Source of the DNA: Stropharia rugosoannulata
Taxonomy: Eukaryota > Basidiomycota > Agaricomycetes > Agaricales > Strophariaceae
DNA: 64,000 nucleotides
Direction of reading: 5' to 3'
Assembly: GCA_028532985.1 (NCBI GenBank)
Contig: JANCIK010000003.1
Location: forward strand, 1,002,001 to 1,066,000
The position numbers and the translations under genes are program-made. The notes under the pieces are model-generated. The model was not told the origin of the DNA, searched no databases, and saw only the letters and a list, made by a program, of their open reading frames with translations. The stretch's first letter is position 1; each line of letters starts with the position of its first letter. Of the stretch, positions 37,294-48,909 are shown piece by piece.

Positions 37294-39137
37294 ATGCGAC
37301 ACTGGGCCATAAGAGCATTTTCTCCATTTTCATCGACTCGAAATTTGACTACATCTGATCTACAAAACGGAGAACAAAATGACAGCGACGAGTGCTTGCC
37401 TCCGTATGCCTTGACACAGCAAGGTTCAGACAAGGGCATTCTTGCGTTACCTAACATTAATACTGACGCCCAATCACCGCAAGCCTGGCTTTGTATATGC
37501 AACCTGCAACTAGACGACTTTTGTCCTTATTGCGAGTACGATCAATCAAGTCAGTTTACAGCTGCTGTCGTCGACACCACTTCCGACCATTCGCCACTGA
37601 GTGACATATCTTCAGCATTAACCACAGCTGAATCATCAACACCTAGGTCACCACATAAACTACGTAAGATAAGGACTAGCTATCAACGATTACATTATGA
37701 GGCTCTCGATAATGCGGATATTGTTGCTGTAAATTCTCCGGTGCCAGATCGCAGGCCACGAAATGGGCTTGAAAAGAAAGAAAGGAATGTGCGGTCATTG
37801 TCTCTTTCTGGATCATCTTCTATGTCACTATCCTCTACTCCTTCCAAGTGCTTGTATAGAGCGACAATTGCATCGAAGTCATTCCTGCGTGTAGGTGCCC
37901 TCACGTCCTGGCATTCAGTTACCACTTACCAGTTATGCGAACAGGCTAATCGCAGAGAAGAAACAAGGCCGAGACCTAAGCCATTGGCTAGTAGCATTGA
38001 AACAGATGCATTAGTCATATTAGCTTGGTCAGGTCAAACAGCGTCTTCCATTCAATTGCTTGAACGCTCGGTGTCGAGCCCTACTCCCTTGGCTGAACAT
38101 GAGTCCCAGAAGGACCTTATCACAAGTGAAGAAAACGTACTCAGTGACCGAAGACGCTCAGTTTTACAAAAGAAAAAAGAAAAATATCCTACTCGGGAGT
38201 GGACACTGGCAATGGCCATAATCGACGACGGCATTACGGATGAGAACTTCGTTAGCGAGCTGGAATTAATTAGAATCAAAGAGGCGCAAACTGTCCCACT
38301 GGCGGCTGATCTGGGACTAGAATTACATCCCTCTTATCGATCACAACTTTTTGAGTCCTATGCAGAATATCCACTTCAAGCTGGAGAAACTCAAGAAGAA
38401 ATATTCCCCGTAAATTCTTCTTGGACTGCTGCTCGTCAAGTTCTTCTCTTATGTCGGGAGTCAGTTCGCACTGAACGGCGTTATCTCACCTCGCTGAAGT
38501 GCCTTATTACCAACGGTACCAGCACTCCTCCGCCGTCGTCCATGCTCCCATATTTGCCTGACCTCATTATGGCAAGTGAATCAGTTTTACAACAAATGGA
38601 GGTCAATCCGAATGCTCAGGGTATCTCGGAGGCATTTCTGTCTTGCGAGAAAGATATGGAAAGAGCTTTCATAGCCTGGTGCAGTGTTGTCGGTCAATTT
38701 TTTGACTCGGAAAGACCAACTCTGAGAAAAGCAGAGGAAAATCTCATCAGTACATCATCGGTATCTTCGGGACATCCTAAGGACCATGCCTCTCAACCCG
38801 TAATCAAGAGGATTGACAGCGGTTTGTCAATCGTGATACCAGAGCCGAACAAAATACGCAAAAACGTGAAACTGAGGCCCACAGTAAGAGACTTGGCTAT
38901 CCTTCCCACACAACGAGTCATGCGATACGTGTTATTATTCAAAGGTATTTCGCCTATTTTTCTTGTACATCATGCACTCAACTATGATAAGAATTGTACT
39001 CTTTGACCCCGGCGACAGTTTCTTCCTTTTTGGTGGTTCAAAAGGCTCTCCGTAGTGCTGAAAGAATAGCGAGTCTCGCAAACGAGGCTCAGGGTCACAG
39101 CGCATTTGAACCATGGCCATGCATACGACCTGGGTAA
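37294..39137 (+). CDS. RhoGEF (DH domain) protein without PH domain
   Basis: Two exons, 37294-38944 and 38992-39137, give 598 residues. The first 340 residues are Ser/Thr-rich with no clear fold apart from WLCICNLQLDDFCPYC, a small Cys cluster. From about residue 385 the sequence is a Dbl-homology domain: WTAARQVLLLCRESVRTERRYLTSLKCL (first conserved region), then LRPTVRDLAILPTQRVMRYVLLFKELYSLTP and AERIASLANEAQG (last conserved helices). The domain would activate a Rho-type GTPase by GDP release. The protein stops soon after the DH domain, so the PH domain that usually follows is absent. The match is by characteristic motifs; the target GTPase is not predictable. Confidence 0.85.
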
Positions 39138-39651
39138 ACGTCAAAGATTTCCGGCTACATATATGAGGCCTTATGAAACTGTTACTCGTAATGGCAGCCC
39201 TTTATGTTCATTGTGCACGCTGTGAATTTATTTATTGATTTAATGGTTCCTAATAGACGGTCTAACGCCTAGATATAGCAACGTACTATGACCATGAAGC
39301 CAAAGAAACATTGCCAGGAACTTACATTACCGACCCCATATTCACGCGGTCTCGGTTTTCCTGAGAAATTTGCCATGACGGGACTGATAATGACTGATAT
39401 GCATAGAAAGTCGTTTACGAAGCGTGCGAGATTTGCTCGTTATATCTCAGTATGCATGATCATTTCTATTTCCGCAGGGTCCGACTGAATAAATACACAA
39501 CATCCACGCAGATACGTATTGATTGCCATTCGCTGTGATAAGCTTAAGAGCTTGATATTCATGTCCCCGCTGCCGATCTACTATAAATATCTGCTATTAG
39601 TACGAAGAGCGCACTGGTTCAGCACCACTGACACCCCACCTTTCTATTCCG
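39138..39651. other. Intergenic region with FMO promoter
   Basis: AT-rich DNA between two genes on the plus strand. A TATA box near the right end is listed separately. No gene recognised. Confidence 0.6.
39583..39590 (+). promoter_or_regulatory. TATA box (TATAAATA)
   Basis: TATAAATA sits 62-69 bases upstream of the monooxygenase ATG, a typical spacing for an inducible fungal promoter. Confidence 0.55.
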
Positions 39652-42371
39652 ATGTCCATACCTCAAACCTTCAATATGGGGACTTTCCCAATCGATGAAG
39701 CACGTCCAATAAAAGTAGCCGTCATTGGGGCAGGCTATAGCGGTATGTTATATTCATCAGACAAGCCGTATGAGCGTAAACGGTACAAATCACGTTTATT
39801 TCTTAGGCATTGTGGCGGGAATTCGGTTCGTCTTATCCGTGCAGAAAGTGACATCGTACCTGACGCGGACGTTGTCTCAGCTTTTTGCAAAGAGTAAGAA
39901 ACATAGACTTAGCCATTTATGAATCCAACGCAGGTATCGGCGGGACTTGGTACTCAAATAAATACCCAGTAAGTTTTCCCTTGCTATTACAAAACTACTC
40001 TCGTACATGCAACGTACATGTTACATACCTGCTAAACATGAAACTAGGGCTTAATGTGTGATATACCTTCACATTCGGTGAGGAAGCCAGTGGCTAACAT
40101 ATAATTGACCGTCCCTAACTGGCACTCAGTATCAACTCACCTTCGAGAACAAAGTATGCGCTGAAAATCCTGCCTGAGTAATTCGTTCACTAACTACTTG
40201 CCAGACCGACTGGTCAAGTTTCTACGTATCGGGCGCGGAAATCTTACAGGCTCTTGAACAGATCGTTGATAAATACCAGCTTAAGCCTTACATCCGATTA
40301 CAACATAGACTTACCTCCGCGAGATGGGACGAACCAACGGGAAAATGGCACATAACAGTTGCGAAATCCACATGTTTGGATTCATCAATAAATCATCTAC
40401 AAACACCCATACATGCGAATGATATCCATGATGCCGTGGACGTGTTGTTCTTAGGTGTCGGGTCACTGAGCCGCTGGACTTGGCCAGACATCGAGGGACT
40501 GGAAACATTTTCAGGAGAAGTTTATCACAGCGCAAACTGGAATACTACTGAGCATGAAAGCAACTGGAAAGACAAAAAGGTAGCAGTGATTGGCTTGGTA
40601 CGTGCAGGCTTCTATAACTATGTGCACCAACTGAAGGATGCCCTTTACATGCACCTCCAGGGATCGTCTGCGATACAAATTGTTACTGCTCTACAACCTA
40701 AAGTAAAACACTTAGTCAACTATGCTAGAGGACGTACATGGATTGCGTCGACTTTTGTTCAAGAGCAGCTGCAGAAATTAGGCGGGACTCACGCCAATAA
40801 TTGTGAGTAATTCATGTTTTTTGTAAAGTTTCCAAGATTAACAAGATATCAGACACCTTCACTGAGAAAGACAAAGAGTCGTTCAAAGATCCTGTTGTTT
40901 ATCATAAATTTAGAACTGATATTGAATGCGAATTAAATGTAAGTTTAGATACTGGCAACCTCTGGCAACTTGTTTTGACTTTCAATTCAATCATTGTTCC
41001 GGCAGAAAGCGCATCCCGCGATCATCAACGCTAATATTGAAGCAAAACTTGCTCGAGATGAATTTAAAAAATTAATGTTACAGCGTCTTGAAAAAAAGCC
41101 ATGGATAGCCGAACATCGTGAGCCGTTCATTGCTGCCATACCTTCTCAAGTTAAAACATTTGATTTAACTATTTTTCTTCTGTTGAAAAGTCATACCAGA
41201 CTTTGGTATTGCCTGTCGTAGGTTAACTCCAGGGCCTGGCTTTCTTGAAGCACTTTGTGCAGACAATGTACGCCCGTTTGACAATATATATTGTAAGCCG
41301 CGTGCTCAGAATTAATGAACCTTTAAGGTAACTTTTGTGCCATCTTTGATTCAAAAGGTTACCCCCACGGGGATAGTGACTGTGGACAAGAACGAACAAG
41401 ATCTTGATATTATTGTCTGTGCAACAGGTGCTATTTCGAGTTGTAAATACTTATCGGTTTTCATTGGAACTGATAGAGCGTTTATTCGTAGGCTTTGAAA
41501 CCAGTTTCCGTGTTGATTTTGAACTGATCGGGAAGGGGGGAAAGACCCTCCAAGAGCATCACACGCCTCATCCGAGAACTTATTTGTCCGTCGCAGTCGA
41601 CGGTTTTCCAAATATGTTCCAAGCACTCGGTCCCAATGGAGGCGTTGGAGCTGGAAACCTTCTCTTGCTGATGGAGCGTCAAGTTGATTATGCCGTCGCT
41701 GCCACCCTCAAGATTCAACGTGAGCGTATAAGAAGTATGGACGTGAAGGCTAGCGCTGTCGATGATTTCGAAACATGGATAGAGGTTAGAATCTCTGTAT
41801 TGAGTCTACCGATTTACTGATATGAACGCCAATTACTTGACACTACAGAGTTATTTCCCACTGGTGAGTATAGTTTATCATCTCAATATTTCTGCGGATA
41901 TTGAGTTGGGGTACAAAGACCGTATTTGGTACCAAATGTCGTTCTTGGTACAAAGCAGGTAAGGAAGAGGGACGTGTCGTAGCCATATGGCCAGGTAAGA
42001 CATTACTTTTATTGAATTTGTTGTACATTGCAAGCCTTATATATCTTAAGGCTCCCCGATGCATGCCGCCAGAGCTTTGGAGCACCCCCGCTGGGAGGAC
42101 TTCGACTACAAATTCTTAGACGGCGCAGTTAATCGGTTTTACTGGTTTGGAGACGGAAACACTGTCGCGGATGCAGTCAATGGGGTAGAAGATAGTACGT
42201 AACTAGTCAAAAAGTCCATGAAGTAGCATTAACAGCCTTTACAGAAGCTTGGTATTTGAGACCGGAGAACATCGATTACCCGCCTGGCAAGTTTTCTCAG
42301 TCTTGTACTATTTATTACACTGCCTAATTATTTCAAAATTAGTTCCTACCGAAAAGAAGTCAAATCTTTGA
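39652..42371 (+). CDS. Flavin monooxygenase, Baeyer-Villiger-like
   Basis: A FAD- and NADPH-dependent oxygenase; substrate unknown. Coding exons: 39652-39742, 39807-39893, 39934-39968, 40048-40077, 40130-40153, 40205-40597, 40661-40802, 40853-40938, 41006-41117, 41191-41267, 41328-41427, 41492-41784, 41849-41863, 41919-41994, 42051-42194, 42245-42286 and 42343-42371; 591 residues. The FAD site is VIGAGYSG (residues about 25-31), then IGGTW and CDIPSH. The segment FSGEVYHSANW fits FxGxxxHxxxW, the fingerprint of Baeyer-Villiger enzymes, but the next residue is Asn, not the usual Pro or Asp. The NADPH site VIGLGSS follows. The C-terminus has CRSWYKAGKEEGRVVAIWPGSPMH. The last intron begins with GC. 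Base 41492 was fixed by frame. Confidence 0.9.
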
Positions 42372-42512
42372 TCTTTGTTAATATGTCATTGTCGATGCGC
42401 CACCCCGTTTGCTGAGCCTTTTTTCTGGACCAATCATATGCATGTTACAAAATGAATACACAGTGGATAAATATAAATTAGTGATGAAAGACGGTCATGA
42501 ATGAGTAAACAA

Positions 42513-45493
42513 TTATATCATGCCATCATGCTGAGGGACGGCCACAGGTGTGCGAGCCCCCATAGAACTGCCAGGACGATTTGCGGAACGAGGAGGAAGA
42601 GGCGCAGCTGGGCTGCCAGGTATAGGGCTGGCTCTCGCAGACCGAGGAGGTCGTTCACGGTATCCACTCAGTCCATCTCTATCTCTGAAGCTGCCATCGG
42701 AATGTTCGCGAGAACGATACGGAGTAGCGCTTATAGGAGGCCGTGGCGAAGGTGATGCTACTGGTATTGCAGGAACAGGTGCGGAAGCTGAGATAGGCGT
42801 CGTGGTTGACACGGGCGTCCGTGCGCGACTAGTAGGGGGATTAGGGTAACTTCCGTTTTGCCGTCCAGAGAAAAGTGGTGCTACAGAGCTCGGGGTATCT
42901 AGGCGAGAGCCAGAATAAGGATTAGATGATGCCGTGTTAGCTACAGAGGGTGATTTCATGGTATCTGGTGGGTATAATGAATTATTGTTGCCAGCTGAAG
43001 AAGGCATAGGTAATTGTCGGCGGACATTGATAGGTGGAGGTGCCGCTGATATAATAGGTATGGGAGGGGGTTCCGACAATGAAGGGGTTTCATTAGTCTT
43101 TTCTTGATCGTACTGCTGGGCCAGTGATCCTGACATGGAAGCAGTCCCAACCTTAGAAAGTCTGTGCTCTCGAAATGAAAAGGCTGAAGAGGCTGTTGCC
43201 TGTTCTTTGGGATGCTCAAGCAAGATGTCATCAAGAAGGTATCTAAAATCAAGCCCATATTCTTGAAGAAGCTATTAATCACGAATTAGCGAAAAATAGG
43301 TTGATTCAGTGTGATTTGTACCTTTCTGCTCTGAGCCTGTGTGATGGTAATGGCTTCTTCCACTACTTCCTGATCAACATCCTTTGAATAGACCTGCTTT
43401 CTGAAAATCTCAGCGTATTCTAGAATTCTATCTTTTGTCCAAGTGATGAACGCTAGCGCAGATCAAAATGACAATAAAATATTGCTGAAATATCAGAGAA
43501 ACTCACTGCTCGCCACTTCGTTTTCTTTGAAGCTTGCCAAATACCAATCGGCTGTATGCTTAATACCAGTAAAATATACTATAGCCAGCTCCCCAATAAA
43601 GGTGCCTATGTGCCCGTCGAAACGAATTTTCCGAGTAAGAGTATGAATAACTCCTGTGCGCATTTCCAAGAAGGTCGTTCGCGCCGCTGCACTGGCTTTC
43701 AATCTGTTTAAAAGAGAGATATGCGCTACCACTGTACTTTTCCTAACGGAAGGAAGAGCTAACGACGCAAGTAGAGACGTAGTCAGTTGACTGGTTAATT
43801 GCAACAGCTTCGGCGCCAACGTAGGGATAACGCCGACTTTGGCTTGTCCTAGAAGAACCGGTGAATATGACAATGAAACATACGTGAATGTTATTTACCC
43901 TTTTCTACAAGGTCGACAGCTGATCCCCATTCTTTCAAAGCAATTGCCACAGTAAGATCATCGGACCATTCGCCCACCCAACGTGCATCTCTTTCAGACT
44001 TTTCTTTGGCGTCCATGGCGACGTTGGGGAACTCTCCCCCTCTTTTAGCAAGCTCGGCCATCCAGTCAGGTAAAGGCGGAGCGGGAGAATTGCGCTGGAG
44101 ACATAAACAGATTAGAGGAGATAGTCAGGCAACGATTTCAAAATACTGACCCCTCCAATCCCCGCGACGGCACTTCCTGAGCCTTGCCACATACTTTTCC
44201 TCCGTTCATGCTCCCCCTCTCGTTCTTTTCTCTTCTTTTGAGCCAGCTCTTCTGCGACTTGTCGAAACTGCGCAAGAAGTCCCTTCTTATCCGCCGGGAA
44301 TTCAGTCCTGTAAACATGTGTCTCCTTATTGTGCTTGATCTTAAATACATTAGTCATGCCTATCAGAGTACTTTTTTTAAAGTTTAGCTTTGACGAATAA
44401 GCAGGTCGACATACTGGGTGAATCCTTTGTGTCGAGAACCAGCATCTCGTTTAGTAACCAGCATTTCTCTGCAACGAGCTTGCCTTCATTGACGGTAGAG
44501 CCTTTGCCGTCACCCCCCGCATTCGCTGCGCGTCTTCTCCTCTTGGCAACTAATACAGCATCATCTAGGATTACAAACTTGACTTTCCCTGTAACCTTGT
44601 ATGTTGCTGCGTTAAGGCTAAAAACGTTTTCAAACTCTGCAACAACGTGCCTTCCAGGCACAGTAGGCACGAATTTCGAAGCACCTTCTATAGATGCATG
44701 CAAGGCTTGCATTTGGTTGAAGTAGAGAACTCGCAAGTCGGCCACTGATGAACGTTTGTAAGTGGACATTAGGGACGAGGAAGTCAACGTAGGATCAGGT
44801 ATATGTAACGTTGAGGGCATTGATTTATAGTCGGACAGTAGATCCTTAAGTTCCAACATTTCGTTCTCGAGGACGGATATTTCCTTGGAAATAAGTACGA
44901 ATTCGGCATAACTTAGGAATATGGCATTGTCATTAACCCTGTATAGTGAGCCAAAGTTGATACATACTTCTTGAACACGCTGCGCTGAAGCTCAGCGGAA
45001 GTATCATCCACAGCGCTGCGCAATGACGATTGCAGGGACTTGAGCTCAGATTCCGTTGAGTTTGCCAGTTTCAGCTTAAGGTCTACATATAGCTCGTATA
45101 CAGAGTAGCTTTCTTAATATCTTAGGACTCACAAATTGCAGGATCAAAATCGTCTGCACTTAATAACTTCTTATCATCGCTAATTGCTTTGACGTCGTCT
45201 TTTGTGCCAGTTCGGTCTCGCACGTCTTCTTCGCCGTCACGCCCACCTATTGCTGCATTTTCTCCCGCAGGGATGAGTCCCAGAAGGGTTGGTATAGGTG
45301 GCACGCCAGAAAGCTGAGTAGGACTAGAAATGTCCGCATAACGGGTGGACATGCGTTTCTTGATCTTGTCATCTATGCGGTTTTTCCCCCTGTCGCGGGG
45401 AGTGACGCCAGCGCCTGGTTTGGCAAGTTTTGAGGGAGCCCGCTGTTGCTTGCGGGGTGCCTGAGACGGCCGCGAGCGAAGGGATACGTCCAT
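42513..45493 (-). CDS. EXO84: Exocyst complex component EXO84
   Basis: A subunit of the exocyst, which tethers secretory vesicles at the growing tip. Exons 45493-45133, 45082-44968, 44911-44415, 44359-44151, 44094-43899, 43848-43507, 43452-43322 and 43271-42513 give 869 residues. A basic, Pro-rich N-terminus precedes the helical part (AELQRSVFKNYAEFVLISKEISVLENEM), then a PH-like fold (GRHVVAEFENVFSLN ... VKFVILDDAVLVAKR ... CWLLNEMLVLDTKDS) and the C-terminal helical bundle. The last exon codes a long Ser/Pro/Arg-rich tail not seen in yeast Exo84. The gene is divergent from CHS4, with 197 bases between the start codons; both proteins act in tip secretion. Confidence 0.93.
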
Positions 45494-45690
45494 GATGGTG
45501 GTTGCAACAAAGGGATATCATGGTGTACGTAAACGGCCGTACATAACTTTGGCACCCAGCCATTGTCACCCGGCACTCGTCACATCCGTCATAGAGCACA
45601 TACATATCCCAATTGGCTGACATACTCCGAGCCTGTGTCAAAAACATCCCTGATCGAATTGGGTTGCTTTCCGCCGTCATCACCACCATC

Positions 45691-47388
45691 ATGGCCATGC
45701 ACTCTCCTCCGTCCCAGCAGCCTCAGCAGCCATGGGCAACCCAGTCCCCTCGACCCTCTGCGTCGAGGGAGTTCGCTCCCCAGCCGGATCTCGCTAAACA
45801 ATCATTGTCTACCTCGCGCTCATTGAAGGATTTTGCGAATCAGAGTGCAAACCGCTATGAACCAGAGGGTGAATACTTCGAGGATCATTCTCCTGAGCAG
45901 GAGGATGACAATGACGATTTCTTCAACGGCAATCCCTCAAACGCGAACGGCTCGCTTCACCCCGGTGGTCCATATAACCCTGTCGTGGGCGACTACCGCA
46001 GCGGTTCAGTTGCTACGCAATCCGTCCGTTCCCCCTCTCCACCTCCAGGACCGATTCTTGACCACTCGCATCTCCGGCCAGGCAATCAAGCATCTCTCCT
46101 ATCTCATGAACGCACTCTGGAATTATACCGCGCCAACGCGAAAAAGACTCAAGATCCAGATCTTCAGTTCGAATTTGCTGTATTCATGATAGATGCATCC
46201 AAGTCAATGCCCATCCCAACGCTAAATGCGGGCAACGTCATGGAAGTTGAAAAAGCCATAGAGAAACGAGAAGATCTTATACGAGAAGCTATGGCCCTAC
46301 TTAAGCGCCTTGCTGACCGTGGTCATCCTCAAAGTCAATATTTCCTGGCTGACTGCTACGCCAACGGTATTGGGACAGTAAAGAACAAACAGGACTTTGA
46401 TCGTGCATATCCACTCTTCGTGTTAGCCACGAAGCACAATCACCCTGACGCTGCTTATAGAGCCGGTGTCTGTTGCGAAAATGGCTGGGGATGTAGACGC
46501 GAGTCAGCCAAGGCTCTCCAATTCTTCAGGAAGGCTGCCGCCGCTTTGCATCCTGGAGCAATGTATAGGTTGGGCATAGCCGAGTTAAATGGTGAATTAG
46601 GGCTATCCAAGAGCCCTAAGGAGGGCGTCAAATGGCTTAAAAGGAGTGCGGAAAATGCGACAGCCGAATTCCCCCACGCTCTACACGAACTTGCCCTTCT
46701 TCATGAACGCGGAATTGACAATGTACTTTTCGTGGACTACGAATATTCCGTAGAATTGTTAGCTCAGGCAGCGGAACTTGGCTACGCTCCTAGTGCTTAC
46801 CGCCTGGGAGAGTGCTACGAGTACGGAAAAATGGGATGCCCCCAAGACCCTGCATTGTCTATTCATTACTATGCGAGTACATTTCCTTTAACTCCCTGAT
46901 TCTCACTTATAAGGATTTATCCTAGAATATCGCTGCGCAGCAAAATCACCGAGACGCCTGCTTTGCCCTCACGGCGTGGTATCTAGTTGGCTCCCCAGGT
47001 GTCCTCCCTCAATCTGATACTGAAGCCTTCTTATGGGCGCAGAAAGCTGCTGATGCAGGTCTAGCCAAAGCTATGTACGCTGTTGGTTATTTCCTCGAGG
47101 TTGGCATTGGCACAGCGCCCAACATGACTGAGTGAGTCCGCGTTTTGTCCTAAATTTATATGGGATGTTACTCACGTCTTGTTTGCTTGTCTAACTTTAA
47201 CCGCTTTTGTTAGAGCTATGTCATATTACAAACGCGCCGCGGATTTGGGCGATAAGAGAGCGTCGCAGCGATTGCGTGGGCCCCAAACTCAGCCAATGCA
47301 CCAACCCGGAGGAGCTGGCGCCGTTGTCAACCGTGGCGATGATACATCTAACAAGAACGCAAAGGACAAAGAATGTGTAATCATGTAA
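45691..47388 (+). CDS. CHS4: Chitin synthase activator, SEL1 repeats, CAAX end (Chs4/Skt5)
   Basis: Binds and activates chitin synthase at septa and tips. Three exons, 45691-46872, 46926-47131 and 47214-47388, give 520 residues; an alternative ATG is two codons later at 45697. A Ser/Pro-rich N-terminus precedes at least six SEL1-type repeats (GHPQSQYFLADCYANGIG, NHPDAAYRAGVCCENGWG and others, about 200-470). The C-terminus is CVIM, a CAAX box for farnesylation, as in yeast Skt5. The first intron begins with GC (GCGAGT). Reading through it would break the conserved IHYYNIAAQQ segment. The gene is divergent from EXO84. Confidence 0.95.
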
Positions 47389-47797
47389 CATTCAGAGCCT
47401 GTGTTGCATTCTACTTAGCTGGTCATTTTGCTCTCTGAGTAGGTAAATCATTTTCCCCCTGTCATTCTACGCGGACGTCTTCCTTCCTTATTGCAATAAT
47501 TCCATTTTATATATCTAAGCTATAACACTCATTCCATTTCACAATTCATGTAATCTACACTCCCGAGCCGACTTTCCATGGACAGAAACTGTAAAGTACT
47601 ATTACATACCACAGCATACATTTGGGTAGATACTGAGTATTTGACGACCCGGTTAATAGAGATGCTCATGGACATTCATTGAATAACATTTCCACTTCCT
47701 ACTACTACATAGTGAATATTGTCAAAATATTGTAATTGTCATATTTGACAGATGACAGTAACGCTGGTTTGAACACAAGAGGGTGAATTAAAGACAA
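47389..47797. other. 3' flank of CHS4 and upstream of tRNA
   Basis: AT-rich; probably CHS4 3' untranslated region and terminator. No gene recognised. Confidence 0.6.
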
Positions 47798-47881
47798 GGA
47801 CCCCTAGCTCAGTGGTAGAGCGTGAGATTCCAGTTAAGCACTGTCTCCTCAAGGTCATCCGTTCAATCCGGGTGGGGTTCA
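47798..47881 (+). tRNA. trnW-CCA: tRNA-Trp (CCA) with 12-base intron
   Basis: A cloverleaf can be drawn by eye. The acceptor stem is GGACCCC at 47798-47804 paired with GGGGTTC at 47874-47880, with discriminator A47881. The D arm is GCTC..GAGC (47807-47821). The anticodon stem is TGAGA paired with CCTCA (47823-47827, 47847-47851), with one mismatch next to the loop. The anticodon CCA is at 47830-47832, followed by G37, then a 12-base intron at 47834-47845 in the usual place. The T arm ATCCG TTCAATC CGGGT (47857-47873) is complete. A run of five T follows at once, as a Pol III stop. Confidence 0.88.
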
Positions 47882-47883
47882 GC

Positions 47884-47888
47884 TTTTT
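47884..47888 (+). terminator. RNA polymerase III terminator (TTTTT)
   Basis: Five T residues begin three bases after the tRNA-Trp 3' end, the normal Pol III stop signal. Confidence 0.8.
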
Positions 47889-48909
47889 GTCCCTTCTTTC
47901 AAGCGAAGAGCCTGACAGCTGAGGCTGGCACTGGAGTCTGGAGTCTGGACAATAGATGCCACTAGACACTCAACTTGAAGTTTGCACAGTGGATAGTAAA
48001 CGTCTTGGCACACTTTTCAAATTTTATTCTTTTGGTTTTTTCTGTTTCGCAAAGGCTAAGGGTCTACCTGTCTCCCATTCTTTCCCGACAGCAAGGGGGG
48101 GAAAGTACTGAACCGGCTGTATCCTATTAATATTTGCGCGGTCGTACTAGTGCATAGTAAGATTACGGGATAGTATGTATAACCTAGGTTGTATTACCAT
48201 GTCCACTGGCATGTCTTGAAGTCCGTCACTTCCCACGATGCTTTATGGTTTACTTTGGGTTCAATACTCAAAGTTTGCTCCTTGATGCAACCGTTTTGTA
48301 ATTTCTTCATGATATGCAACTTCGAGTACTCATGCATCATTGTACGACGCCAGTGCGACGATAAGTGGGTTCATTCAAGGCAATTGCACAGAAAACTAAT
48401 CTGAGGTCATTGGTGAGATTTGTACTACAGATTCATACCAAGATTTTGACACTGTAACCTAACCCAAGAGTTATATGAGCCTTACGTCTACTTATGGCGC
48501 AGACGACCTGAACACAATGTTGCAGTCCCTGCAATGGTTTAAACCAAAGGGCTCGGGTAGGTAGAAGCATGATCTTGTAAAGATGCACTCTCGAAACAGC
48601 ATCATTAGCGAATGGACCGCTGAGGGCTCATTTGTGTGGGCTTTGCGGTCAGCATCCATCGTGCCCAGGAAGAATGTGGAAACACTTTAGAAACAGCAAA
48701 GCTGGGCATGAAGTACCATTGGCCGATCAAGCAACAGGATTATCAACATGATTGCCAATCGAACGCAATGCTAGAGGCAGCCTTACTAAGCCCCAAGTAA
48801 TATTTGTGGAGAGTCAAGAGACTGTCTATAAATATCTTCGAGAAGATATATCTCATATGTCGAACATCTCCCAGAACTTCTTCGTTTCTTTCTCAAGCCC
48901 CTCACAGCT
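47889..48909. other. Intergenic region between tRNA-Trp and MDR oxidoreductase
   Basis: About 1 kb without a recognisable gene. Frames are short. A TATA box near the right end belongs to the oxidoreductase gene. Confidence 0.6.
48827..48834 (+). promoter_or_regulatory. TATA box (TATAAATA)
   Basis: TATAAATA lies 76-83 bases upstream of the oxidoreductase ATG at 48910, the expected place in a fungal promoter. Confidence 0.55.

Noticed and set aside
39821..39837. Possible tiny intron in monooxygenase exon 2
   Set aside because: It would be under 20 bases, too short for splicing; the frame is open without it.
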